Both the position numbers and the translations under genes were made by a program. The notes below the pieces were generated by a model. The model saw only the letters and a list, made by a program, of their open reading frames with translations, had not been told where the DNA came from and made no database searches. This document shows positions 8,206 through 18,500 of a DNA stretch of 64,000 bases, piece after piece; within the stretch, counting starts at the first letter, position 1, and each line of letters starts with the position of its first letter. The stretch is from Neopusillimonas maritima (GTDB lineage: Bacteria; Pseudomonadota; Gammaproteobacteria; Burkholderiales; Burkholderiaceae_B): the NCBI RefSeq assembly GCF_003576595.1, contig NZ_NQOU01000003.1:1-64000 (forward strand). Direction: 5' to 3'.

Positions 8206-9320
8206 TATATCGACGCGATCGTATTTTTATAGACCTGAAGGGTTTGAGCCGTGAAAGGTTCCAGGGAGAAATACTGCTCACTGTGGCGGCGAGCGGCCTT
8301 TCCCATTTCAACCCGCAATTGCGGATTATCAGCCAAAGCATTCAGGATCGGCACAATTGCTCGGGGCTCACGCACCGGCAAAATCCAGCCTTGCACACCG
8401 TGGGTTAAATTTTCGGGTAACCCACCGGTGTCCGTGATCAAGGTTGGCAGCCCCATTGCCATCGTTTCCCGGCAAGCATACGAGAGCGCCTCGAAATGCG
8501 ACAGTACAAAACCCACATCACATGCGCCCAGTACATCGCGTATGTCGTCAACCAGCCCCGGGAAAACACAGGCATTCTGCATTCCAGCCGCAATCACCCG
8601 ACTCATACGTTGTGTGTCGGGGGGATCGCCGGCGACCAATACACGGAATCGGTCGCGCAAGTCGGCCGGCAACATGGCAATGGCTTCCACCAGCTCCAGC
8701 CAACCTTTTTCGGTATCCGTCCCGCCCACACTACCCATCACAATCAAGCGCTCATGTTGATCGCCAAACCAACGTTGACGCAAAGCTGCGCGCCGAGACG
8801 CATCAACAGGCGCGTAATGCTGGGTATCGATACCATGCCGGATCGTCGTACAGGGCAGCGAGCCATATGCAGAAGCAACCAAGCCCCGCGCCACGTAGTC
8901 ACTAACGGCAATAACATGATCAGTGCCCAGGTTCGCCCGAAGTCGATGACCCAAACTGTTTATTCTGCGATCGTTGTGACGCGTCCATACAATTTTGGGA
9001 GGCCGCGGCAACCCCATTCTGGCCAACATCATATGACGATGATCGGCCGATGCATTAACATGCACCAAATCAAAATTTTCCTCACGCAGAAACCGGCGCA
9101 AGGCGCACACTTCACGAAACAAAACGGCGGGACGCGAAGTGAATCGCATATCGATTACATTCACACCCGAAATCTTGCTAGCATAGCGAAACAGACGACT
9201 CTGCGCCGGTGTCCCTAGCCATAACTCATGGTCATTTCCCAGCGTATGCAACAGATTCATAATGTACGTTACATGGCCACCGCCATTGCCATGATGAATA
9301 TTGGTGTACAGAATCTTCAT
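8205..9320 (-). CDS. Glycosyltransferase family 4 (LPS-core type)
   Basis: GT-B glycosyltransferase of 371 residues. It opens MKILYTNIHHGNGGGHVTYI, a glycine-rich loop typical of GT4 enzymes, and carries the donor-site segment HFEALSYACRETMAMGLPTLITDTGGLPE with the conserved glutamates. The sugar it transfers cannot be told from sequence. The ATG at 9320 overlaps the previous gene's stop (ATGA) and its own TAA overlaps the ATG of the broken deacetylase (TAATG), so translation is likely coupled along the cluster. Confidence 0.87.
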   Translation of the reverse strand: MKILYTNIHHGNGGGHVTYIMNLLHTLGNDHELWLGTPAQSRLFRYASKISGVNVIDMRFTSRPAVLFREVCALRRFLREENFDLVHVNASADHRHMMLARMGLPRPPKIVWTRHNDRRINSLGHRLRANLGTDHVIAVSDYVARGLVASAYGSLPCTTIRHGIDTQHYAPVDASRRAALRQRWFGDQHERLIVMGSVGGTDTEKGWLELVEAIAMLPADLRDRFRVLVAGDPPDTQRMSRVIAAGMQNACVFPGLVDDIRDVLGACDVGFVLSHFEALSYACRETMAMGLPTLITDTGGLPENLTHGVQGWILPVREPRAIVPILNALADNPQLRVEMGKAARRHSEQYFSLEPFTAQTLQVYKNTIASI

Positions 9321-10078
9321 GATGAATGAGGTTTGCGCTTTGTCTGCAAATAGCGCAGTTTGCTGTATCGAAAAAAACTGCCGGCCGCCGCGGTCGCCGC
9401 AAGAATAAAACCTTCTTTGCCGTCGAGAAAACCACGGCGAATCAAATAGATTCGTACAAATGTCCAGAACGCATGGCCGGCAATACCCGCCACGGATGTT
9501 CGACGGCCTTTCTCAAACATCATCTGGGCGGCTGCCGACGAATAACGATTTACTTTGTCAATCAAAACTTCCATATTTGCGTAGGGATAGTGCAAAAAAT
9601 GGCTTCGCAAAGTACCTGGAGACGTACTCGACACAATTTTTTCATGCACGGCAGCCTCAGTAAACTGCGCCTGGCCACGACGAAACAGCCTTACGACATA
9701 ATCCGGCCACCACCCACAATGCCGGATCCATCGATCTCCGAACCACGACAACCGCGCAATTTTATATGCGTCATAGCGTGCGTTAAGCATAGTGGAACGA
9801 ATTTCTTGTGCCAGTTCCGGCGTTATGCGTTCATCGGCGTCGATCGACAAAACCCAATCCTTGGTGGCCATATTAAGCACCCGGTTCTTCTGTGGGCCAA
9901 ATCCCGGCCAATCGGCGCTTACCTCCACTCGCGCACCAAGTGATTCGGCAATTTCCCGCGTACTATCCGTACTTCCTGAATCAAGCACGATAATTTCATC
10001 GGCAAACTGAACCGATTTGATGCAGTCGGCGATATGTGCCGACTCGTTCTTGGTAATAATAATTACCGACAGTGTCAT
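9317..10078 (-). CDS. Glycosyltransferase family 2, WaaE/KdtX-like
   Basis: A 253-residue GT-A enzyme beginning MTLSVIIITKNESAHIADCI, with IIVLDSGSTDST and LSIDADERI (the metal-binding DxD-like site). This is the layout of WaaE/KdtX, which adds glucose to the first heptose of the LPS inner core. It has a basic, slightly hydrophobic C-terminal part that may touch the membrane. The ATG at 10078 overlaps the stop of the deacetylase gene by four bases and gives the family's usual N-terminus, so I prefer it to the longer frame from 10114. Confidence 0.88.
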   Translation of the reverse strand: MTLSVIIITKNESAHIADCIKSVQFADEIIVLDSGSTDSTREIAESLGARVEVSADWPGFGPQKNRVLNMATKDWVLSIDADERITPELAQEIRSTMLNARYDAYKIARLSWFGDRWIRHCGWWPDYVVRLFRRGQAQFTEAAVHEKIVSSTSPGTLRSHFLHYPYANMEVLIDKVNRYSSAAAQMMFEKGRRTSVAGIAGHAFWTFVRIYLIRRGFLDGKEGFILAATAAAGSFFRYSKLRYLQTKRKPHSS

Positions 10079-10926
10079 GCGCGTTCCCGCCTTGATCGTT
10101 TCCACCGTTTCCAACCGTTGAACAGTGGCGCCACAAACGGATTACGCGCAACCCAGATGCGACGGCCCACCGATTCGCCGGTTGTGTTGCGCACCGCGAA
10201 ACGATGAATACACTCAGGGTTACTGGAAGGCTTGTTTTGCCCAAACGCCAACGTGGTATACAAATAACGATACCCTGCTTGTTTGGCCAGTTGCACGTAA
10301 TCTTCATCGAAATAACCTTGAGGCCAGCATAAATGCTCTGTGGCATAGCCCAGGCGGGCGGCCAGGGTTTGGCGCGATCGAGTAAGTTCTTCCATCATGT
10401 GCAGGTTTTTGTTGGCTTTATCGTCACCCAAGTCCCAGCGTGTGTGCGTATCTGTGTGGCTGTGAAACTCAAAAGTGCCCGACTCCACCATTTCGTGAAT
10501 CTCGCTCCAGCGCAAAACGACGTCATCACCTTGTCCTGCGTTAATACGGCGTTCACACTCGTGGTGATCGGGCGTGTCGGGCAAGTGGCCTGCACGGCCT
10601 TGGCAGGGCCTCACCGGCCCATCGTGAACCCAGGACGTAACCAGGAAAATCACCGCATTAAACCCCCATTTCTGAAGGATGGGATAGGCCCATACCCAGT
10701 TATCCAGATAGCCATCGTCAAACGTAATCATCACCGACTTTGCTGCAAGGGGATGACCATTTAAATAATCAACATACTGCTGGGTGGTAATGGATTGATA
10801 CCCATGCCACTTCAACCATTTCAACTGATTTTCAAAATTAGAAGGTGAAGTGGTAATAGGCCCCGCACTAGGGGACACATGGTGATACATCAAAATCGGA
10901 ATGCTGGACGCGTTGCCAAATAACAT
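10075..10926 (-). CDS. Polysaccharide deacetylase (NodB homology domain)
   Basis: Carbohydrate esterase family 4 protein of 283 residues, likely removing an acetyl group from an amino sugar of the LPS core or a precursor. Motifs in order: IPILMYHHVSP near residue 9, ITFDDGY near 72 (catalytic and metal Asp), and FHSHTDTHTRWD (metal histidines). A cysteine-containing insert (about 105-135) lies between them. It is intact, unlike its relative at 7545-8205. No signal peptide is visible, so it probably acts in the cytoplasm. Its ATG overlaps the upstream stop (TAATG). Confidence 0.87.
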   Translation of the reverse strand: MLFGNASSIPILMYHHVSPSAGPITTSPSNFENQLKWLKWHGYQSITTQQYVDYLNGHPLAAKSVMITFDDGYLDNWVWAYPILQKWGFNAVIFLVTSWVHDGPVRPCQGRAGHLPDTPDHHECERRINAGQGDDVVLRWSEIHEMVESGTFEFHSHTDTHTRWDLGDDKANKNLHMMEELTRSRQTLAARLGYATEHLCWPQGYFDEDYVQLAKQAGYRYLYTTLAFGQNKPSSNPECIHRFAVRNTTGESVGRRIWVARNPFVAPLFNGWKRWKRSRRERA

Positions 10927-12038
10927 TATGAAGAACTCCTCCTTTTTCGCTGACCCAGCCAGTTTAAATACGCGTGCTCCGTTGAACTTGCCATTGTCGA
11001 TAAGTCGTACCGATGAGCCTCATAGACAAAGCGCCGGCCTGCCACGCCCATTTGTCGTCGCAGTGCGGGGTTATCAAGCAATTTTTGTAAAGCGCTGGTT
11101 AATGCCGCGACGTCGCGCAGCGCAAACAAAATGCCGGTCTCGTTTTCAAGCATCATTTCAGGTACGCCACCTACCCGTGTGCCAATAACTGGCAAACCAC
11201 TCGCCTGAGCTTCTGCAAAAACCGTTCCAGTCGCTTCTGTTTCCGTGGCCAAGGCAAAAATATCCGAACCATTCAGAATTTGCGGCACGTCTTGACGTGT
11301 GCCCAGGAAATGAACGCGCCGTGCCAATCCCCTTTCCTGCACGATGTCTTGCAAAGTTTCCATTAATGGCGAACCTGATCCCACCAGGACCAGATGTACG
11401 TTGGGTCGGGCACGGATCAAAGGCTCAACCGCCTCCAGCAGCACTCGATGGCCTTTTTGTTCGCGCATGACCGCGACAGAAACAATGACGACGTCATTTT
11501 CCGCCAACTTCAGTTCACTGCGAAGCGTTGAACCTGTCGGCCAGTTGTTTAAGTCGATACCGGGATACACTACTTTGACCTTATCGGGTGCGGCCCCCCG
11601 TTCAATCAAATGGTTGCGCACGTATTGGCTGCATGCAATAACAGCATGCGGCACCACTGTATACGACAGCAAAGAACCTACACGTTTGGCCAGATGACGC
11701 GAACGCACCACCAAAGGTACGCCAGCCAAACGAGCCGCGACCCCCACCAGCATGGTGTCACGACGGCTGTTGGTGTTCACAACATCGAAACCCTGCTCAA
11801 TGAACAGACGCCGGAAGCGCCTAACGCCCTTTGCATAATTAACAAACCCATCAGTTAACAAGGTATGAACCACAAAGCCGTCATCCTGCAAGCGCTGCGC
11901 CAGTTTTGCATGCGGCTGGCAAATCGCTTGAACGTCATGTCCACGTTCCCGCAACCCACACATGACTTTGAAAATATATTGCTCTTGCCCCCCAAAGCTG
12001 GTGGTCGCCTCAGAAAAGGCGATGCGTAAACGGGTCAT
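10926..12038 (-). CDS. Glycosyltransferase family 4 (LPS-core type)
   Basis: A 370-residue GT-B enzyme opening MTRLRIAFSEATTSFGGQEQYI, with KVKVVYPGIDL, a basic stretch VAVMREQKGH in the donor domain, and TETEATGTVFAEAQASGLPVIGTRVGGVPE with the GT4 glutamates. The ATG at 12038 overlaps the dnaE stop (ATGA), better than the longer frame from 12074. It is the first of the sugar genes following dnaE and so is translationally tied to the replicative polymerase. A comparable LPS-core cluster of glycosyltransferases plus deacetylase has been described in Bordetella pertussis. Equivalence here is inferred. Confidence 0.87.
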   Translation of the reverse strand: MTRLRIAFSEATTSFGGQEQYIFKVMCGLRERGHDVQAICQPHAKLAQRLQDDGFVVHTLLTDGFVNYAKGVRRFRRLFIEQGFDVVNTNSRRDTMLVGVAARLAGVPLVVRSRHLAKRVGSLLSYTVVPHAVIACSQYVRNHLIERGAAPDKVKVVYPGIDLNNWPTGSTLRSELKLAENDVVIVSVAVMREQKGHRVLLEAVEPLIRARPNVHLVLVGSGSPLMETLQDIVQERGLARRVHFLGTRQDVPQILNGSDIFALATETEATGTVFAEAQASGLPVIGTRVGGVPEMMLENETGILFALRDVAALTSALQKLLDNPALRRQMGVAGRRFVYEAHRYDLSTMASSTEHAYLNWLGQRKRRSSS

Positions 12039-15000
12039 TGGTAGGCAATCTCCACAGCGTCGGGTGACACCCACCCATTTAACTGATCAAAAAGCGCGTC
12101 GGCCATACGCACACGCCAGGACTCACCCAAGCGAACACGGCACGAAAAATCATGCTTGACCAATTGCAACTCCACCGCAACACCGAACACACCATTCTCA
12201 GGCTCTGCCCTGAATGGATTCAACACTTTCTTTAAACGTTCAACATCGGCGTTACCATTCAATGTGATGCGCAGCGCCTGAGCACGCGACTCACGCGCCA
12301 ATTGCAAGTCGTATAGGGCGTCAGCCGAAACACGCAACCCGCCGGAATATTCATCCGGGCTAACCTTGCCGTGCACGATAATAAGCTGGTCTTCACGCAA
12401 ACGATGGCGATGTTGTTCATAGAGCTCGTTGAAGATCGCCACCTCGACTTGAGCTGAACCGTCGTCCAGCAAGGCATACAACATCTTGCCACGCCGCGTC
12501 ATACGAGGCCGCAGCGCCGACAAGACCCCGGCAAACCATTGCAGACCGCGCGCCGGCTCTAGGCGCGCAAGCGGTTTGGGCGCAAAACGCCGCACCTCAT
12601 CGCGCCAGGCATCGAATAAGTGCGCACTGAAAAAGAAGCCCAACGCCGCTTTTTCTTCTGTTAGTTGGGTTTGCAAATCCCAGGGTGGGACCTTCGCCAA
12701 CTCACCCTCGACAATATCATTGCTGTCGTCATCGAAAAGAGAAACTTGATTGGCACTACGTTCCGCCTGCTCCGCCGCCTCTATGGCGTTACCCACCGTC
12801 GCCAGCAGCGCCGCCCGGTTAGCTGAGATCGTATCGAAAGCGCCCGCGCGGATCAAAGCCTCAATGGTGCGCCGGTTCACGGCATGGCGGTCGATACGCC
12901 GACAAAAGTCAAACAGACTGGTAAAAGGCCCCCCTTCCTCACGCGCCCGGATAATTGCCTCTACCGCACCCTGCCCAGTGCCTTTTACCGCCCCCAATCC
13001 ATAACAAATGGTGCGCGGCGGCTTTAACTGCGCGGTCCAGTTATCCTGAACCGGTTCAAAACGGTAGTTCGACGTGTTGACATCCGGGGCTTGAACCGTG
13101 ACCCCATTCGCCAAGGCGTCTTTCCAAAACACCTGCACCTTGTCGGTGTCATCCATATCCGACGACAACGTTGCAGCTAAAAACTCGGCCGGATGATAAT
13201 GTTTCAGCCACGCTGTTTGATAGGCGATCAGCGCGTAAGCCGCAGAGTGACTCTTGTTGAAACCGTAACCCGCAAATTTCTCCATTAAGTCGAACAACTT
13301 AACGGCCAAATCCGCGTCATAACCTTTTTCAACCGCCCCTTTCTGGAATATCTCGCGATGTTTGGCCATTTCCTCGGGCTTCTTCTTACCCATGGCCCGA
13401 CGCAGCATATCGGCGCCGCCCAGCGTGTATCCCCCGATAATCTGGGAGATCAGCATGACTTGTTCCTGGTACACAATCACGCCGTAGGTGCTTTTCAACA
13501 CAGGTTCCAAATCGGGATGAAAATAATCCACCTCGGCACGCCCATGTTTGCGGTTAACGAAATCAACCACCATCCCTGACTCCAGGGGGCCGGGCCGATA
13601 CAACGCCAGCATGGCGATCACGTCTTCAAATGTGTTCGGTTTTAAACTGCGCAACAACTCTTTCATGCCACGCGATTCGAGCTGGAAAACCGCCGTTGTA
13701 TTGCCCTCACTGAGCAACTGATAAGTGGGTTCGTTATCCAGCGGCAAAGCCATGATGTCGAAATCACGCTTGTCTTCATTAAAGCGCTGCACGTAACGTA
13801 CAGCCCAATCGAGAATTGTTAAGTTTCGCAAACCCAGAAAATCGAATTTGACCAAACCGGCCGCTTCAACATCGTCTTTGTCGAATTGCGAAACAGCGCT
13901 GGCATCCTCACCGGGCTGCGCGTAAAGAGGACAAAAGTCGGTTAATTTACCGGGCGCAATGAGTACGCCCCCCGCGTGCATGCCGACATTGCGTGTTAAC
14001 CCTTCAAGAGGACGTGCCAGGTCGATAAGCGCACGAACCTCTTCATCCTGATCGTACCGCTCTTTAAATGCCGGCTCGCTTGACAAAGCGCGTTCCAACG
14101 TCCACGGATCGGCGGGACTAAAGGGAATAAGCTTTGATAAACCATCGCACAAGCTATAGGGCATTTCAAGCACACGACCCACGTCGCGGACAACCGCCTT
14201 CGCGCCCAGCGTACCGAATGTGGCGATCTGGCTGACGGCTTCGCGCCCATACTTTTGCTTAACGTAATCAATCACCCTTTCGCGGTTGTCCTGGCAAAAA
14301 TCGATATCGAAGTCGGGCATGGATACCCGCTCGGGATTGAGAAACCGTTCAAAAAGCAAGTCGTAACGAATAGGATCAAGATCGGTGATCCCCAGTGAAT
14401 AGGCTACCAGCGAACCGGCGCCCGACCCCCTGCCCGGCCCCACGGGTACGCCATTTTGCTTACCCCAGTTAATAAAGTCGGCAACGATTAAGAAATAACC
14501 TGGAAAACCCATATCAATAATGGTTTTACATTCCAGGCGCAAGCGCTCGAGATATATTGGATAGCGCTGCTCTCGTTCGGTGGCGTCGGGATACAAAAAC
14601 GCCATGCGTTGTGCCAAACCCTCTTCCGACAACTGGATCAGATAGTCATTTAGCGTCATCCCCTCAGGCGTTGGGAAGTCGGGCAAACGAGGCTGCCCCA
14701 GCACCAACGTTAGATTGCAACGCTTCGCAATTTCAACTGCATTTTGCAGCGCACAAGGCACGTCGGCGAACCGACGTGCCATTTCCTCTGTGGAAAGCAA
14801 ATACTGTTCTTCAGTGAAGCGTCGGTGCCGCCGCGGATTGGCTAACTGCTCGCCTTCTGCTATACAAACGCGCGCCTCGTGAGCGCGATACTGATGAGGC
14901 TCGATAAACTGTACCGGATGAGTCGCCACGACCGGCAAGTCAAGTTCTGCGGCAAGCTGCAATGCCGATTGGACATAGGCCTCATCGCCGTCCGCCCCAG

Positions 15001-15526
15001 TGCGTTGCAATTCGATATAAAAAGCATCGGGAAAACGTCGGCTCCAATATTGTGCCAATACCCGGGCCTCTGCATCGCGACCCGCCTCCAGCGCTTGACC
15101 GACGTCGCCTGCGCGCCCGCCGGAAAGCATAATCAAGCCCTCAACATTGTCTAACCACGCACGCCGGACTTCTGCACGGCCTGCATATTGGTTTTCAAGC
15201 CAGGCGCGCGTAAGAATTTCACAAAGCGCCAAATAGCCCGCCTGATTGCGAACCAGCAATAACGCCCGGTGAGGCTTATCGCGATCAGCCTCGTTTTCGA
15301 TCCAGATATCGCAACCGGCAATCGGTTTAACACCCTTGGCACGCGCCGCCTTATAGAACTTGATCAGGCCAAATACATTACATAAATCGGTCAGCGCAAC
15401 AGCCGGCTGGCCAAAGCCCGCCACTTTTCCAACAAGCTCAGGAATTTGCACAATGCCGTCAACCACCGAAAACTCGGAGTGAACACGCAAGTGGACGAAA
15501 GAGGGGGGCGTAACGGTTTCTGTCAT
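12035..15526 (-). CDS. dnaE: DNA polymerase III alpha subunit
   Basis: Replicative polymerase, 1163 residues, close to E. coli DnaE. The N-terminal PHP domain begins VHLRVHSEFSVVDG. The palm catalytic aspartates sit in SMPDFDIDF (405 and 407), with the conserved PVGPGRGSGAGSLVAY before it. The bridging helix-hairpin-helix and OB-fold regions follow in the C-terminal third (KMLYALLDDGSAQVEVAIF). It lies 25 bases downstream of hrpA on the same strand, and its stop codon overlaps the start of a glycosyltransferase. Confidence 0.97.
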   Translation of the reverse strand: MTETVTPPSFVHLRVHSEFSVVDGIVQIPELVGKVAGFGQPAVALTDLCNVFGLIKFYKAARAKGVKPIAGCDIWIENEADRDKPHRALLLVRNQAGYLALCEILTRAWLENQYAGRAEVRRAWLDNVEGLIMLSGGRAGDVGQALEAGRDAEARVLAQYWSRRFPDAFYIELQRTGADGDEAYVQSALQLAAELDLPVVATHPVQFIEPHQYRAHEARVCIAEGEQLANPRRHRRFTEEQYLLSTEEMARRFADVPCALQNAVEIAKRCNLTLVLGQPRLPDFPTPEGMTLNDYLIQLSEEGLAQRMAFLYPDATEREQRYPIYLERLRLECKTIIDMGFPGYFLIVADFINWGKQNGVPVGPGRGSGAGSLVAYSLGITDLDPIRYDLLFERFLNPERVSMPDFDIDFCQDNRERVIDYVKQKYGREAVSQIATFGTLGAKAVVRDVGRVLEMPYSLCDGLSKLIPFSPADPWTLERALSSEPAFKERYDQDEEVRALIDLARPLEGLTRNVGMHAGGVLIAPGKLTDFCPLYAQPGEDASAVSQFDKDDVEAAGLVKFDFLGLRNLTILDWAVRYVQRFNEDKRDFDIMALPLDNEPTYQLLSEGNTTAVFQLESRGMKELLRSLKPNTFEDVIAMLALYRPGPLESGMVVDFVNRKHGRAEVDYFHPDLEPVLKSTYGVIVYQEQVMLISQIIGGYTLGGADMLRRAMGKKKPEEMAKHREIFQKGAVEKGYDADLAVKLFDLMEKFAGYGFNKSHSAAYALIAYQTAWLKHYHPAEFLAATLSSDMDDTDKVQVFWKDALANGVTVQAPDVNTSNYRFEPVQDNWTAQLKPPRTICYGLGAVKGTGQGAVEAIIRAREEGGPFTSLFDFCRRIDRHAVNRRTIEALIRAGAFDTISANRAALLATVGNAIEAAEQAERSANQVSLFDDDSNDIVEGELAKVPPWDLQTQLTEEKAALGFFFSAHLFDAWRDEVRRFAPKPLARLEPARGLQWFAGVLSALRPRMTRRGKMLYALLDDGSAQVEVAIFNELYEQHRHRLREDQLIIVHGKVSPDEYSGGLRVSADALYDLQLARESRAQALRITLNGNADVERLKKVLNPFRAEPENGVFGVAVELQLVKHDFSCRVRLGESWRVRMADALFDQLNGWVSPDAVEIAYQ

Positions 15527-15551
15527 GAACGAATTGTACCCACAGACCCGG

Positions 15552-18500
15552 TTATCGGTGCATGGCCGACCAGGCTTTTTGTAAGCGTTTTACAGATACC
15601 GGCATCGGTGTGCGCAATGTCTGTGCAAACAACGAAACGCGCAACTCCTCGAGCATCCAGCGGAAATCAGCCAATTGGGCATCAGGCGCACCTTTCAAGG
15701 CACTCAAGGCGCGCTGGTATTGCGTTAACAGCGGTGCCATATCAGCCATTAATTGCCGATCACGCTGCGGATCGGACTTAAGCTTGTCGATCCGCATTTG
15801 CACGGCCTTCAGATAACGGGGGAAATGCACCAGCTTTTCATAAGGTGTATCGCGCACAAACCATTTGCTCATCAGGACAGACAACTGATTCTGCAAATCG
15901 GCATAAGCTTCTGTATGCGGCTTAGCCTGGACCAGTTTTTTTTGCACCGCCGACCACTCAATTAAAACCAGCCCCGTCAGGCGGGCAATTTCCTGCGCCA
16001 GCAACCCTAAACGCGAACGCGCCGACTCGTGCCGCTGCTCGAAGGCCTCACGCGAGCTGGGCCACGGTTCAACCATACATGCCTGTTCAATTGCCAGGTC
16101 AATGATCTGATCACGCAGCTCATCTTGTGTGCCAAGACTAATGTAAAGCATGCTCATGCGCGTAAGATCAGTTAAGTTCTTCTGCAAGAACTTAACCTGG
16201 TCTTTCAACGCCAGGCGAAACAGCCGCCGTAACCCCAACCGATGATGAGAACGCGCTTTGGCCGGGTCGTCGAACACATCGAGATCGCAATGAGTTTGCT
16301 TGTCTACGAGCGCAGGATAACCAATCACCGACTCACCCTTGCGTCGAATCTCCATTAATTCAGGCAGCTCACCGAAGGACCAGTCGGTAATATTCTCCTG
16401 CGCAAGCGCCTGCGCCACCGACTCGTCGCGCACAGCCATCTTCTGAAAAGACGCTTGCGCCTGGCGGCCATGTTCCGCTTTAAGCTGATCAAGATTTCGC
16501 CCGCCGGACAACATGCGCCCTTGCTCGTCGACCACCTTGAAATTCATCAGCATATGAGCCGGCAATGTCTCCAATTTGAAGTCGGTTCTTTGCGGCCTCA
16601 CCTTCACGTTCTGCCACATGTCATCTGCAATGGCATCCAGCAGACCTGTTTCAGGGTCGCGAGCCTTTTCGAACCAGCGCTCGTAAAAATGCGTTGCATA
16701 CTCAGGTAGCGGCACGCAATGTCGGCGCAACTTCTGAGGCAGTGATTTAAGCAATAACTGCACTTTTTCTTTCAGCATGCCGGGAACAAGCCACTCACAA
16801 CGCTGAGCATCGATTTTGTTCAAGGCAAACAGCGGTACTGTCAACGTAACGCCATCGCGAACCGAGCCCGGTTCAAAGTGGTAATCAAGCGACATTTCGA
16901 CACCGTCCCATTCCACCTTTTTTGGAAAAACATCAGTGGTAATACCGGCTGCCTCATGACGCATCAGATCGTCGCGAGTAAGCAACAAGGCTTTGCGCTT
17001 GTCATCGCTGAGCCCTTTGAACCACTTTTCCAGTGTCGCCGTTTGAAATATTTCGGCCGGAATCTGCTGATCATAAAAAGCATAAATGAGGCTGTCATCC
17101 ACCAGAATGTCAGGGCGACGCGTCTGGTGCTCAAGCTTTTCTATACGCTCGGTCAATTGGCGGTTCTGTCGGACAAACGGCACGGTGGTATTCAATTCGC
17201 CTGTCACCAGCCCTTCACGAATGAAAATTTCACGCGCATGCACAGGCTCAATTTTGCCGTAGTGCATTTTCCGGCCGTTATAGACCATTAAACCGTAAAC
17301 AGTGCCCCTTTCATTGGCCACCACCTGCCCGCTTTTCTTCTCCCAGCGAGGATCAGACCAGGTTCGACGCACCAAATGCGCACCGACACGCTCAATCCAG
17401 CCGGGCTCGATACGCGCCACGCACCGCGCAAAAAGCTGCGAGGTTTCCACCAATTCGGCCGCGACAATCCAACGCCCCCCTTTACGCCCCAGCGTTGAAC
17501 CCGGATGAATCAAAAATCGAATATTCCGCGCGCCAAGATAGCGCTGCCCTTCTTCGGCTTTCAGCCCAATATTGCCAAGCAGACCGGCCAACAAGGCTTT
17601 ATGCAATTGTTCGTATGTCGCTTCAGTTTGATTGACACGCCACCCCTGTTCGCCAACTAACGCAGCCAATTGACTGTGAACGTCATGCCATTCACGCAAA
17701 CGCAAAGGCGATAAATAGTTTTGACGCAGCAACGCCACGAGTTTTTTCTGCGATGCTTTATGCCGGACTTTGTCTTCATACCAGGACCACAGCTTTACGT
17801 ATGACAGGAACTCCGACTTGCTGTCTGCAAATTTCTGATGTGCGTTTTGCGCCGCATCTCGCTCAGCCATTGGACGGTCGCGCGGATCCTGAACTGATAG
17901 TGCAGCGGCAATAATCAGCATCTCGGCCAAACACTGTTCGTCGCGCGCGGCCAGCACCATGCGGGCAATACGCGGATCCACGGGCAAACGGGCCAATGCA
18001 GCACCCACGCGCGTGAGCTGGTTCGCCTCATCCAGCGCCCCAAGCTCTTGCAGCAGGTGATAACCATCAGCCACCGCCCGGCCGGTCGGCGCCTCAACGA
18101 ACGGAAAAGTTTCAATATCGTCCAGCTTAAGTGCCTTCATCCGCAAAATAACGGACGCCAACGAAGAACGGAGGATTTCAGGGTCGGTAAACGCGGCGCG
18201 TCGTTGAAAACTTTCTTCATCGTACAGTCGGAGGCACACCCCCGGCCCGATCCGACCACACCGCCCCGCCCGTTGATTGGCCGATGCCTGACTAATGGGT
18301 TCGATGCGAAGTTGCTCGACTTTGTTGCGCCAGGAATAACGCTTGATACGCGCCAAACCACTGTCAACCACATAACGGATGCCCGGTACGGTAAGTGAAG
18401 TTTCCGCGACGTTGGTGGCCAACACCACGCGCCGCCGATTGCTTTGCGGGCGAAAAATTTGCTCTTGCTCAGCCTGGGACAAACGTGCAAACAGCGGCAA

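Noticed and set aside
8496-9218. 240-codon frame on the plus strand
   Set aside because: It is antisense to an intact GT4 gene and shows no protein family features.
9326-9943. 205-codon frame on the plus strand
   Set aside because: It is antisense to the WaaE-like gene, whose motifs are clear. Composition is that of a shadow frame.
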